Below the pieces are notes generated by a model that ran no database searches, had not been told where the DNA came from, and saw only the letters and a program-made list of their open reading frames with translations. From contig OU342819.1 of assembly GCA_910591455.2 (NCBI GenBank), positions 6,574,833 through 6,638,832 of the forward strand: 64,000 bases of DNA. Direction: 5' to 3'. This document shows, in pieces, positions 50,081 to 60,569 of this stretch (its first letter is position 1; the number at the start of each line of letters is the position of its first letter). The DNA is from Pholis gunnellus. Lineage: Eukaryota; Chordata; Actinopteri; Perciformes; Pholidae. The translations under genes were made by a program, and so were the position numbers.

Positions 50081-52470
50081 CAGAAAACACAGCGGATGAC
50101 GCAACCTACTCACACTCACACTCACACTCACACTCACACTCATACAACACACTACATATTGCACACACATCAGCACTACAAGGATTAAATTATCTCCTCA
50201 GACATGCATTTTTCTTGTGTTAACTGTTCTTGAGGTGTATTGTACTTCACTCGCATGTTAATATTGGTTCAAATGAAATTCCCCCTTTTTGTTTTTGTAT
50301 TGTTGGATTAATCAGTAAGTTGTCCTGGCATGTACGTTGAGAGTTGACAGTTTTAAAGTAGCCTACAATAACTTGAATGAGTAGTAAAATGTTTAGATAA
50401 GTGAATCACATGTTGGGCATTTCACTGTGTGACTAAATTGGTTTTGTAGCGCCAATACAATTTAAAGGAATAAGCCAACATTTTGGGAAATGTGCTTATT
50501 TGGCCTTTTTTTGCCAAGAGTTGTATTAGAAGATTGATACTCTCATTTCTGTCCATTTAACATGAAGCTCTAGCCAGCAGCCAATGGGGTAACGGCTAGC
50601 ATTGTGCAGTCCGAAGGTTTAAAATAAAAATAAAAAAATGCCTGTAGCACCACTAAAGCTCACCAATTAACATGTTTCATCTCAAGTGTAAAAGCACAAA
50701 GTAAGTCGTAACTGGTGAGCTTTAAAGGTGGTAAGTAATTATTAAAAAAAAGACATTTTTAACCAGTGGACAGAGCCATGCTCTTTATGCTAAGCTTACC
50801 ATCTACTGACTGTAGCGCCATGTTTATCGTACGCAAGTGGTATCGTTCTGCTCGTCGAACACTATACAAGAAGAGGAATCCTCACCTCTCACAAAATGTC
50901 AAACTATTCCATTTAATTGATTGCCTTTGACCCACTGTGTAGTCATTTTAGAGTCATGATATAATCTATAGATCTCAACGCTCCCATGAACATTTCTATT
51001 TCTATTAATTTCACTTGTTGACATTTGTTAGCTTTATTAATGTTCGCTAAAATGATGTAAATGGTCTTGTGTCTGTGAACGCATTTCTTCTCGCTGGTTT
51101 CATTTCGACACAAATTACTCCACCAGTTCTGTGTTTAATGAGTTTTATTTTTAATATTCGTGTCAAATCCACACTGCACGTTACTCATAGACTGTGGGAT
51201 AAAAGCTTCTGTTCATCTTGCTAGTTTTTAATGTGTGTGTATATATATATATATGAGGAGAACGTGATTTAACTCAGATATTGGAAATTGAAATTGCAGC
51301 CATTTGAAATTTGTCAGGGCTGATCTTTAGATATCCTCTATCTAACACGAATCATTCAAATTAAATTCCTGAAATTGACGCTTTTGGCATTATTGTCCAA
51401 AAAAAGTAACGTGTCTGAATGTTTTTGCAAAATTTGTTGTGTAGACAATTTGAAGAATGCAATAAATATCCATTCTGGGAAAAAAAAGAACTTCCCTTGT
51501 GTGTGGTTTGTAGCAGAGTGATCTGGTTTCTTCTTTCTAAATGTCTCTCGGCTCGTTGCCATCCTGCAGGACCGACTGGTTCTTCAGGTTTGGGTGCCTG
51601 ACAGCGAAGATGGTGCTACTGCTGGTATGACGGCACTCTCCTGTCCTGATTTCAGGTTTTGGCACACAAGAGACATTTTTGGTGTGAGGAAATCTGCATT
51701 TCAAGCAAAAACAGCATGGAAATACAGAGCTTTTCAGTCATAAATCTTGTGTAAATAACCAAAGTATGATGTTTATATAAATGTTCTTTCAAATGAAGTG
51801 TTCCCTGAGTCAAGTGTAGTCTGGCCTTTGTGATCCAGAGGTTTTCATGATTTTAAAGTTAGGAGACTCTCATAAGACTGCTTTAAGTATGAACAAACGT
51901 CTGCTATTTGATAAAACAAACTGACTGAGTAGTTTTCATATTTTCTCTTCAGTAGACAGACTCCATACAGTAAACTCCTGTTTTCTTACTTCACTCCAAC
52001 CCCTTGCATCAACTATGTGCCCTAGAGCTGAAGCAATTGATCGCTTGACCATCAGAAACAAATTTCAGTAATTTTTCAAGCTAAAACACCCGATATTCTC
52101 TGGTTTCAGCATATCAAAGGGAACGTTTTGATGCTCTGCTGTGTATGTGATAGTAAACTGAACATGTCAGGGTTTTGCACTGTTCAGGTAAAACGATATG
52201 AATATAGATATTTTCCGATAATAATCAAGAAATCGCAACTACAAAAATATCCCTATGATGTCTAACCTGAAGCTCTTGATACAATCTACGGTTACTGACT
52301 GACTCCTTAACTTGAACAACCAGCTCAGGCAGTTTGTACAGCTCATGGTATTTAGTTAGATCATTGCGTCAATCATGTGGCACATTCCTTTACTCTTAGT
52401 GATTCAAGGAAAAGATGAAGACAAAGGACTTGGGAAAACCCCTCTATTGTCTCCTCCCTTCACCTGTCTG
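50081..52470. other. LY6 gene 1 3' UTR and spacer
   Basis: Begins with a (CACACT)n repeat at 50110-50142. A MITE-like element occupies 50467-50912, and a possible polyadenylation signal AATAAA is at 51461-51466. The rest, up to the gene 2 promoter, shows no coding potential. Confidence 0.5.
50467..50912. mobile_element. MITE-like repeat copy
   Basis: The left end GGAATAAGCCAACATTTTGG and the inverted right end (CAAAATGTCAAACTATTCC read backwards is GGAATAGTTTGACATTTTG) form terminal inverted repeats. Internal motifs TTGCCAAGAGTTG, CATGAAGCTCTAGCCAGCAG and AGCTCACCAATTAACATG match the other family members in this window. Confidence 0.7.
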
Positions 52471-52476
52471 TAACTG

Positions 52477-52484
52477 TATAAATA
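52477..52484 (+). promoter_or_regulatory. TATA box of LY6 array gene 2
   Basis: TATAAATA in CTGTATAAATATCTGG lies 124 bp upstream of the ATG at 52601, matching the spacing seen for array gene 1. Confidence 0.6.
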
Positions 52485-52600
52485 TCTGGCCTCACCAAAC
52501 CATTTCATCAGACTCTTTTCTCCTACAAACAGCATCCGATCACCTGGCTGAAAGGATTTCTTTTTGTCTTTGAGCAGAAACCAAGAACCAACACATCAAG

Positions 52601-54301
52601 ATGGCAAGGATCTTAATTGCAATCATGGCAGTTGTTGCATCTTTCATGATGGGTAAGATTTTAAACTAATCAATTATCACAAAAGTATCATTGGAAAGAA
52701 AGATGTAACTAGCAAAGAATGGACAAAAAAAAACAACGTTTCTGGCATTATCTGTTAATATAGGTCTATAACATAGAGACTACAGATTAAAAAGTGAGGA
52801 CATCTCTCTTTCCACCTCCTCTCCATTTTGTTATAAGCTTTTTAGACTTAAAGATTTTTTACAAATTTTCTCTCTATTGTTTTATCACTAAACTGCATCT
52901 TAGTTGATTGAAGACCATACAACAGGTGAAATCAGCTTAATATGCACAATTGAGATTCATTTAGTTTTCCCAAACCAGTTAATGTAGAGTAATTTGCTTA
53001 GGTGAAAATGGTGGCTCCGTTTCATCCACGTTCTTCTTTTACAAATGTATCCTCAAATTACTTCACCCGATGTAACGAACTGATGATGCTTCTCCAACGT
53101 GTAGCTGAAGGAGCCAATTTCGAAATCCTCTGAGAAACACTTTAAAGGGGTCAGTTAATTCAAAATATATATATGAAAAACATAAAAATCGTACTCACCT
53201 CTGGTAGTATCAACGACTTCTGCTTGTGCCACAGTGCAGGGTGTGGTGGCCCACAAAGTCCACAAAACATTGCTGGCTATGCTAATATACGTCACTGCCC
53301 GTAATCCAAAAGTTTGGTGAAGGAAAAAAAAAATGAACACAACATTTTGAAAGCAATTACTGTCGTAAGAGTTAAACATACGGATGACGTTTTAGAAAGG
53401 TCTACGCACATTTTATACGTTTATTAGCTTCACTGAACCTATTTGACCTCATTTTGGATTACCACTGTGGATATTACACTTACTCAATAACATGTGTTTT
53501 TTTTTTTTTTTTTTTAAACTATTGTGCTTTTATTTGTGTGTTTCAGCGGAGTCCCTGATCTGCAAGACATGCACCTACGGTGTGGGGGGCTTCTGCCTAT
53601 CCAGCTCTGAGGAGACCTGCCCGGCCAACGAAACCCAATGCTTTAAATCGGCACTAAGTGAGTCACCTTCTAATTTCCTAAAAGCTCCCACCCTTTCCCT
53701 TCAATCTATACATAACAACACAGGAATGATTTAATTAGAATCACTCACAAATACTGTGTTGACCAGATACACATAAATCAGGTATTTCAAGTTTTGGAGG
53801 TTTTGGTTTCGGGCCACTTGAATAAGGATGGTACAAATGACCTCGTCATGTTGAATGTAAATAAAGTGTATTTAAAAGTTAGATAAACATATATGTAATT
53901 AAAGCAGCTTAGTTAAATGTGGTGCAGTAAACGTTTACTATATTTCCATTTGGTGGAGTAAAAAGTAATGCAGTGACAAAATATACTCAGCACCAGTACA
54001 TTGAAACTGTATTTGATTAAATGAACCTTCTCCACCTCTGTAACTCTTATTCATCCAACACAACCATTTCTCCTCAGGTTTCACTAGCTTTTCCTCTCTG
54101 AACATCAAAACCCTGGGGTGCAGTATGGCTGCTAGCTGCAACACTACCACCTCCGGCACCCTGCTTGGTCTGTCATACACGGGCACAACCACCTGTTGCT
54201 CAACAGACAGATGCGCCAGCAGCGCCCCATCCACCAAGATGACCCTCACTGCCGTTGTTGGTGTAGCCGCCTTGGCCTCCATGTGGTCTAGCATTATGTA
54301 A
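52601..54301 (+). CDS. LY6/uPAR-family GPI-anchored protein, array gene 2
   Basis: Exons 52601-52652 (52 nt), 53547-53657 (111 nt) and 54078-54301 (224 nt) encode 128 aa, exactly the exon sizes and protein length of gene 1. The signal peptide is MARILIAIMAVVASFMM. The domain starts SLICKTC, with cysteines at 23, 26, 34, 42 and 49 in exon 2, continues LGCSMAASC in exon 3 and closes TCCSTDRCA. The usual Asn after the last cysteine is Ala here. A hydrophobic C-terminal tail (LTAVVGVAALASMWSSIM) fits a GPI signal. It is a probable small surface protein of unknown partner. AATAAA signals at 54407 and 54699 lie downstream. Confidence 0.9.
53886..54050. repeat. Fragment of the TGGTGGAA-type fish repeat in intron 2 of LY6 gene 2
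   Basis: ATTTCCATTTGGTGGAGTAA, AAGTAATGCAGTGACAAAAT and the CCTTCTCCACCTCTG terminus are reminiscent of the family at 7348-7786. It is strongly decayed. Confidence 0.35.
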
Positions 54302-55720
54302 TATACCTAATGAGACCACCAAAAACATCTGTAGCCAGCTGCTCCTGAAGTCCATTTGTACTATCATAAATTATCCAGGAGAGGTCTACAAGACCAAAAG
54401 CACAGAAATAAACTCTCTGGATCGCATGAGTTTATAAGTATGATTCTCTATATGCCCTTGTGCTCTTCATTTTTCATAACTCAGGTCTTGTCATGTAAGG
54501 GGTTAGTTTTTAATAATGACAAGTTATGTAAAAGCCCAAAGCTACGGTCCACACTCATGGAAGTTGATCAATGGAATGTTTCAGGGAAACATTGAGCTCA
54601 TAAATCTTCCAGGCTGTTGGTTTGCTTTGTTTTTTGAAAAATCCTTTTGTATTTATCCTTATGAACTACTTTGTGTTTTACTCACACATTGATGTGAAAA
54701 TAAAGAAAATCTTGGAAAATGATCTGTTGCCTCGGCTTGCAGTTATTTTAATTAACATCTATTCGTTCATTAGCTGTAGAGAGGCGAAGTCCAGCCCCCT
54801 CCGGTGACCCTATGGGACTGTTGGTATAAAATATGTACGGTAGTCAACGGTGAGCAACAAATATCTTTGATCCTGTTTGAATTTTGACATGAATTACACA
54901 TATATTTGTCAATTTAAAAAAAGAAATTGATGGATTTAATCTTAAACTTGTGTTAACCACAGACCTGATTCAGGCATCTAACCAAAACCCCATTCAAAAA
55001 ACCCATTGACTTCAAGATGAGGGGACCGGAAGTGCAAACATGCTGACTAATTTCCGGGTTATAGGACTCAATCCTCCACCACTAACAGTTCAATATAGTT
55101 AGAAAATGAATAGACAGTATGCATGCACTGCACGGGGTTAGAAAACATGTTACCCCAATGCTATGATAGCTTATTTATGGATATTTTCAGTATTTAGAAA
55201 TGAAGCAATTTGCTGAACACCAGTCAAAACAGTGTTTAATGGCTACATTTGTAGGCTGCACTTGCCCAAAGTTTACACCACATGCCTGTCATAGCCTGTC
55301 AGCTGTGGATACAAGGAACTCAAGGAAAGAAATGGCAGCTAGAAGCAACGACGCTGTTAACCAAGCACTATGGGTACCCCTCCCCCACGCAAAGTTAGCA
55401 TAAATAAGTAGCCAAAGTAATGGGTAAATGGTTGAAATATATATGTGTATTAATATCTGTTGTAAACATTGATGATTCAATTGTATGAAAACAATATTGT
55501 GACGATGTAATCTTTCGTACAATGTAGGTATTGAAATCCGTTCAAATGAGGAGTGCTTGAGCTCGTCAGATCGGGGTACGTCAGGCAAGAAGGGTTGGAA
55601 CCACTCCTCTAATCTGGAGGAGTGTACTGTACATAATCTCTGTTACTGGAATGTGTCACCTCTTACAAACTTTCTTATCACTACTGTCGATGCATATTAC
55701 TGATATAACCCCCCCCCCCC
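54302..55720. other. LY6 gene 2 3' UTR and spacer
   Basis: Candidate polyadenylation signals AATAAA occur at 54407-54412 and 54699-54704. The remainder is AT-rich with no recognised gene. Confidence 0.5.
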
Positions 55721-55725
55721 TCATG

Positions 55726-55732
55726 TATAAAG
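55726..55732 (+). promoter_or_regulatory. Possible TATA box of LY6 array gene 3
   Basis: TATAAAG follows a C run (55711-55720) and lies 133 bp upstream of the ATG at 55859, in line with genes 1 and 2. Confidence 0.45.
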
Positions 55733-55858
55733 ATCTTTACTGTGTGTCATCATTTACACAAAACTAAATTCCACAGCTACTGAAACGGCAAGATTTTAAG
55801 ATTTAGAGATCGACCGAAACTCCTTGGTGGTATTTTTAACTGTTGGTAGAACATCAAG

Positions 55859-58015
55859 ATGAATACATTTCTGTGGAGCTGTGCAGCACTGATGTCTCTG
55901 TTTGTAGCAGGTAGGAGTTTTATCTTTAATGTATTTAGTAGATGGAAAACAGTGTATGGGGTCTAGAATAACATTTTGAGGTGCTGTTAAGAAATAGTCT
56001 CAAAGCCGGTAGTTCTCTCTTGTGAACCTGTGACAAAACTGCATGAAAAATTCACAAAAAAAGATTGTGTAACTTCAACTGTCTAATTGTATTTATACTT
56101 TCTTAATACTGCAAATATTTCCCTCACATTCACAAACTAGAATTTCTCATGCAGACTTTAAGATTATTTCTGAACCCATTTCTGAACTTTAAAATCATTT
56201 CACAAACTCAAAATCATATTGACCGTCATTCAAGGTCAGTGGGCTTGTGATGTTATTTGAGGTTAACTTTTAACGCAGTGCAGGATATATGACTTTGAAG
56301 CAAGTTGTAAGAAATACCTGACCTACGAAAATCACAACTGCTCTGCATTTAAAGAGTCAAACCACTCAAATTACAAAAACAAATACATATTTTATGACAC
56401 GCTTCTTGCAAAATGGAAATTGTTTTTGTCATTTTTGCAGGATTTGACAAAGCCATAGGACAAAACACACTGTTAGCAGTTTTCATGGTGTGACTGCAAG
56501 GACAAGCTGCTGCCAAATTAAATGCTTTCAGCACCACAAATATAATTTCGTTCACCTGTAATGTTTCCGGGTGGAGGCAGAAATCTCACATACCTCAAAT
56601 CTTACTTCCTGTAAATTGCACGACAACTCAGGACAGCTGCTACATCGCAGTTGCCAGTAAGATGAACCGCTGAATGACTCATTAATCATTTTCGCACGAT
56701 TACAAAAATGCAGAGCTACTCAGTAATAACCCGTCCTCCTCTGATAAAAATCAGAGGTTCCTCCACAACCACAGCTGCATAAAAACAGGGAACAAAAATG
56801 CTTTGAAATGTTCTCTGAACTGGCCTTCTGGGATTTATAAGTGAACAAACGTGTGTTATCTGTAACACATCCACAGGCATGCCTTGGCAAGAGGTTGGTA
56901 AGCCTCACGGAATTTAAATTATTTGGGTTTTCAGTGATGGTTTGAATTTCCCAACATGCAAATATAAATCATAATACACCTTGTTGCCTAGCCTATGATT
57001 AATTAATCGAGTATTCTCGTTATATGTACTCTTTTGCCTAACTCGTGCCCTCGACCTTAATGGGCTCGGGCCTACACACTGAAGCTTCTACGGATGTACT
57101 ATTAATCATCCTAAATATTAATCAAGCAATTTTAACACAGTAGTCCCTATTGATATGTTTCGGAGCCTGCGTGTGTGCGTGTGTGGATGCATATGTGTGT
57201 GGTGCGCTTGGCTCCACAGATAAGAGGAACTGTGTCCTAGGGCGGTGTGTGTGTGCGTGTGTGTGTGCGTGTGTGTGTGCGTGTGTGTGTGCGTGTGTGT
57301 GTGTGTGTGTGTGTCTAGCCCCACAGGTAAGAGGAACTGTGACTTAGGTGTGTGTGGAAGAGAAACTTCTCCCCCAGACAGGTAACTTTAAGATAAAAAT
57401 AAGAAACATCTGTGTCCTCCCTAGATTAAGCTGAACTATATGTGTCCAAGCAGCCATTCCACCGGCTGGCGCAGTCTTACAAAAGCCTCCAGGTTTGAAC
57501 CCTGAGGTCATTCTTCATTACATTTTTGTTTTTTAATCATTTTCTTTTATAGTTCTGCTGAGCAGCATATATGGTGTCTTTAGCAGCACCACACGACCCT
57601 GGCAGTCCGAGGAAGGAACTCACAATTTCGCAGATTCTCCAACTCTGTCAACAATGCATGAAAATAATATATTTAGTTACGTTGTAATGTATGTAACAAA
57701 AAACAAATAAATAAGTAAAGAAATTTGTTTTTTTTAAATAAGCTCCAGTCGTTAAAAAAAAAAGAATCATGTCTGAGTATCTCATCTGTGCTTCCTCCAG
57801 AGTTTAGTGCCGACCTGTTGGGTATCCATGAAGGAGGCTGTATAGAAAAATCGGGCTGTGAAACCAGTAATGGAACCGTCCTGACTGTTAACTACACCAT
57901 CACCAGGACCTGTTGCTGCAACAGCCTGTGTAACGGAGCCGCCTCCAACCAACTGCCCCTCACTGCAGCTCTGGGTGCTGCTCTGGTGGCGGTTTGGAGC
58001 CAGTGGGGCCTTTAA
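55859..58015 (+). pseudogene. LY6 array gene 3 with a degenerate middle exon (probable pseudogene or atypical gene)
   Basis: Exon 1 (55859-55910, 52 nt, MNTFLWSCAALMSLFVAG) and exon 3 (57801-58015, 215 nt) are intact and in phase. Exon 3 includes GGCIEKSGC, TRTCCCNSLCNGA and a hydrophobic tail closely similar to gene 4. The middle exon survives only as sequence ending at 56656 with a good donor (GCCA|GTAAGA). Its readable part, SFTCNVSGW ... VNCTTTQDSCYIAVA, aligns to gene 4 exon 2, but the Cys26-equivalent is Ser and the Cys34-equivalent is missing. The expected acceptor AG is not at the conserved place. The nearest good acceptor (CTTTCAG, 56526-56531) gives a 125-nt exon in the wrong phase with an early stop. 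A weak acceptor at 56500 would keep phase. Loss of function is likely, not proven. Confidence 0.7.
57247..57313. repeat. (GT)n with GC interruptions
   Basis: GTGTGTGTGC-type repeat in intron 2 of LY6 gene 3. Both sides are flanked by near-identical CACAGATAAGAGGAACTGTG and CACAGGTAAGAGGAACTGTG blocks, indicating a local tandem duplication. Confidence 0.9.
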
Positions 58016-58323
58016 AGAAGAGTTCAGGAGGAAGAGAACAGGTTGCTGCACATTTTCATTTAAAAAATCCTCACATTTTAGTTCTTTAATTTCTTGAATG
58101 TGCTTTAAATTTGTGTTGTCCCCATGATATATAATGGAGGGATACTGGCTGCATGATATGACAAGCACATTCTGGATCATGACTGAATAGATTTTCTATG
58201 TAATTCTCATACATTACTACACAGCATTAATGTAAAAATCCGCAACCTTTCAAGACCACTAAAGTTTTGTGAGTTTGTGGAAGGCAACTACGGGCAATTT
58301 AATCCATTATCGATTATTGCAAC

Positions 58324-58329
58324 AATAAA
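58324..58329 (+). terminator. Possible polyadenylation signal of LY6 gene 3
   Basis: AATAAA in CAACAATAAATTATTCC, about 310 bp after the stop codon. Confidence 0.35.
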
Positions 58330-58454
58330 TTATTCCCATTTCTGTTTTCTGTGTTTATTTGGAACAAAACCTCCTCAATGATTCATCTGATGGGACGTGC
58401 CAACGTGATTTATCGGAGACAAGGTTGGGATATGGCAGCTGCTAAACAAACAAA

Positions 58455-58955
58455 GAGGGAGTTAACGGTTTGGCATTTTCGCTTTCTTGCCAAGAGTAAG
58501 ATGAGAATATCGATCTCACTTTCATGTGGAAGTAGTAATGGTAAACATGAAGCTACCGCTAGCAGCAGGTTAGCTTGCTCTGTCTGAAGTTACAGTAAGA
58601 AAGTCTGATCCCTAATTAGCACTTTGTATCTTGTTTATTTAAACTGAAATGTTTAAATGAAAAGTTGTAGTCATGGGCAGTAATATACATATTTATATTT
58701 ATTGGATGGGAGCAGTGAGTCTCGTCATCGCTGTGAGATTGATATATAGAGACGCCATTAAATCATTTTTCATACAATTTAATGTGTTAATTAGTGTAAA
58801 TTAGAGGTGCTGACAGGCAGATTTTGTTATCTTTGGACAGATCCAAGCTAGCTGTTTCCAGACTTTATGCTAAGCTAAGCCAACTGGCTGTGCCAAGTGG
58901 TAGGTATCATTCTTCTACATCTACTTATCAGCAGGAAAGTGAATGAACTACCTTA
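58455..58955. mobile_element. MITE-like repeat copy
   Basis: GTTTGGCATTTTCGCTTTCT, TTGCCAAGAGTAAGATGAGA, AACATGAAGCTACCGCTAGC, and near the other end ATGCTAAGCTAAGCCAACTG and ATCAGCAGGAAAGTGAATGA, match the family of the copies at 36.0, 50.5 and 59.1 kb. Confidence 0.65.
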
Positions 58956-59124
58956 CACTTAACTCGTGTTATAACCAGCTTCATGTAGATTTGGTTGTTG
59001 ATTTAACTAAGAATGCAAAACATTTAGAAAAATGAATGTGAATCTGTGACAACTGCACTATCTGATGAGGTAAATCTCACCTGCATGTTTTCTTAAACAG
59101 ACTAATAATGACCTAGAACAAACT

Positions 59125-59532
59125 TAAATAGTTTGACATTTGGTAGATATGCTTATTCACTTGCATGCTGTGTTAGAGAAGATGATTAATCGATGACACT
59201 CATGTTTATTCAGTGTGAAGCTACAGCCAGCAGCCAGTTAGCTTAGCATGAAGACTATAAACAACAACAAAACACAACAAAACAGCAATTGGTTGTTGTT
59301 TAACTTTGTTTTTTATACAAACTTAATAAACAAAATAAGTTCTGTTAATTATTTAGCTTTACAGGTTTTTGTAGGTGAGTTTTGTTACCTTCCAACAGTG
59401 CCCGGCTAGCTGCTTCTACCCGTTTCCAGTCTTTATGCTTCACATTTACTGTACAGATGGTGGTATCAATCCTCTCATCTAACTCTCGGCAAGAATGCAA
59501 ATAAGCACATTTCCAAAAATATTGAACTATTC
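59125..59532. mobile_element. MITE-like repeat copy with clear inverted ends
   Basis: The left end AATAGTTTGACATTTGGTAG..GATATGCTTATTCACTTGC.. and the right end ..GCAAATAAGCACATTTCC.. followed by ATATTGAACTATT are inverted repeats. GTGAAGCTACAGCCAGCAGC and AGTTAGCTTAGCATGAAGAC are family landmarks. Confidence 0.7.
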
Positions 59533-60569
59533 TTCTAAAAACCATGATTAGCAGCATGTTTAGTAGATGCAAATAGCATTTTGAGAACTTTTTTTTTAAG
59601 CTCACAGCTTAAATTTCACTCAAAACATATATATTTCGATTTATATTCTATTTTATGATTGCAAGTGGACTTGAACTGGGGTTATTCTGTCATACCTTTC
59701 CTAAAGTGACGAATAACATTTTTATGAACAAATGCTATTCGTTTAGCTCCATACTGCAGCACCCCAAAGCCACAGATATCAGGTTCAGACGCCATTATGG
59801 CATGTATACTAACAGGAAGCAGCGTTTTATTCAAAATATAGATCTTTATTAGTGCAAAAATATTAATTTCATGTTTAAAACCAGCTTCGCACAGACAGTA
59901 ACAGCTTTGTTGGTATCCAACAACACACGCATCCTCGTAATGGGTTGGTAATAATAAGTTAACCTAGTCCAGGAGTAGCGCACAAACTACACGCCAGGGC
60001 ACTTTACTGTCGCAGACAAACACTACCCAGGGTTGGAAAAACTAACAATTGAATAAAAAAGAAAGAAACCGGTCCAGCAGAACAAAACGTCAGCTCCACT
60101 TGGTTACAATACCATAGAGTTGAAAGGCGTGTCTCCTTATTGCTAAAGAATCCTAATATTTGTTCAGTTCACAAAGGTTCAAACACACAAAAACTCATGT
60201 AGACATTATTATGTACACAAACACACAGTAAAGCCATGAATGAGGCTATAAATCATCATCTCTTTTTTCTCTTTGTTAGGCTTTTAAATATACCTCACTC
60301 TTGTCAAACAAACCTCAGTATTTTAGAGAATACACTAGCGGTCGATGAATAAAAATCAATGCCCATATTATTCTATTTTTTGTATCGCTGACTGATCCAA
60401 GCCTCTGACTCGACATAAAAGCAGATGCCCTGAGCTGACGAAGCTCATACGAAACCCACTTCAGACACTCATCTGTGCAGTTGGATCATTTAACGTGTCT
60501 TTGAACTTCTCTGTTGCATTGAGATCGTCTTCTTTGTGCCGATAAAACACAAATCTGTGTAAGAGTTGG

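Noticed and set aside
57553..57712. Open frame after a good acceptor (CTTTTATAG) in LY6 gene 3 intron 2, considered as a replacement middle exon
   Set aside because: It contains no cysteines and does not resemble an LU domain. Joining its plausible donor to exon 3 gives an immediate stop.
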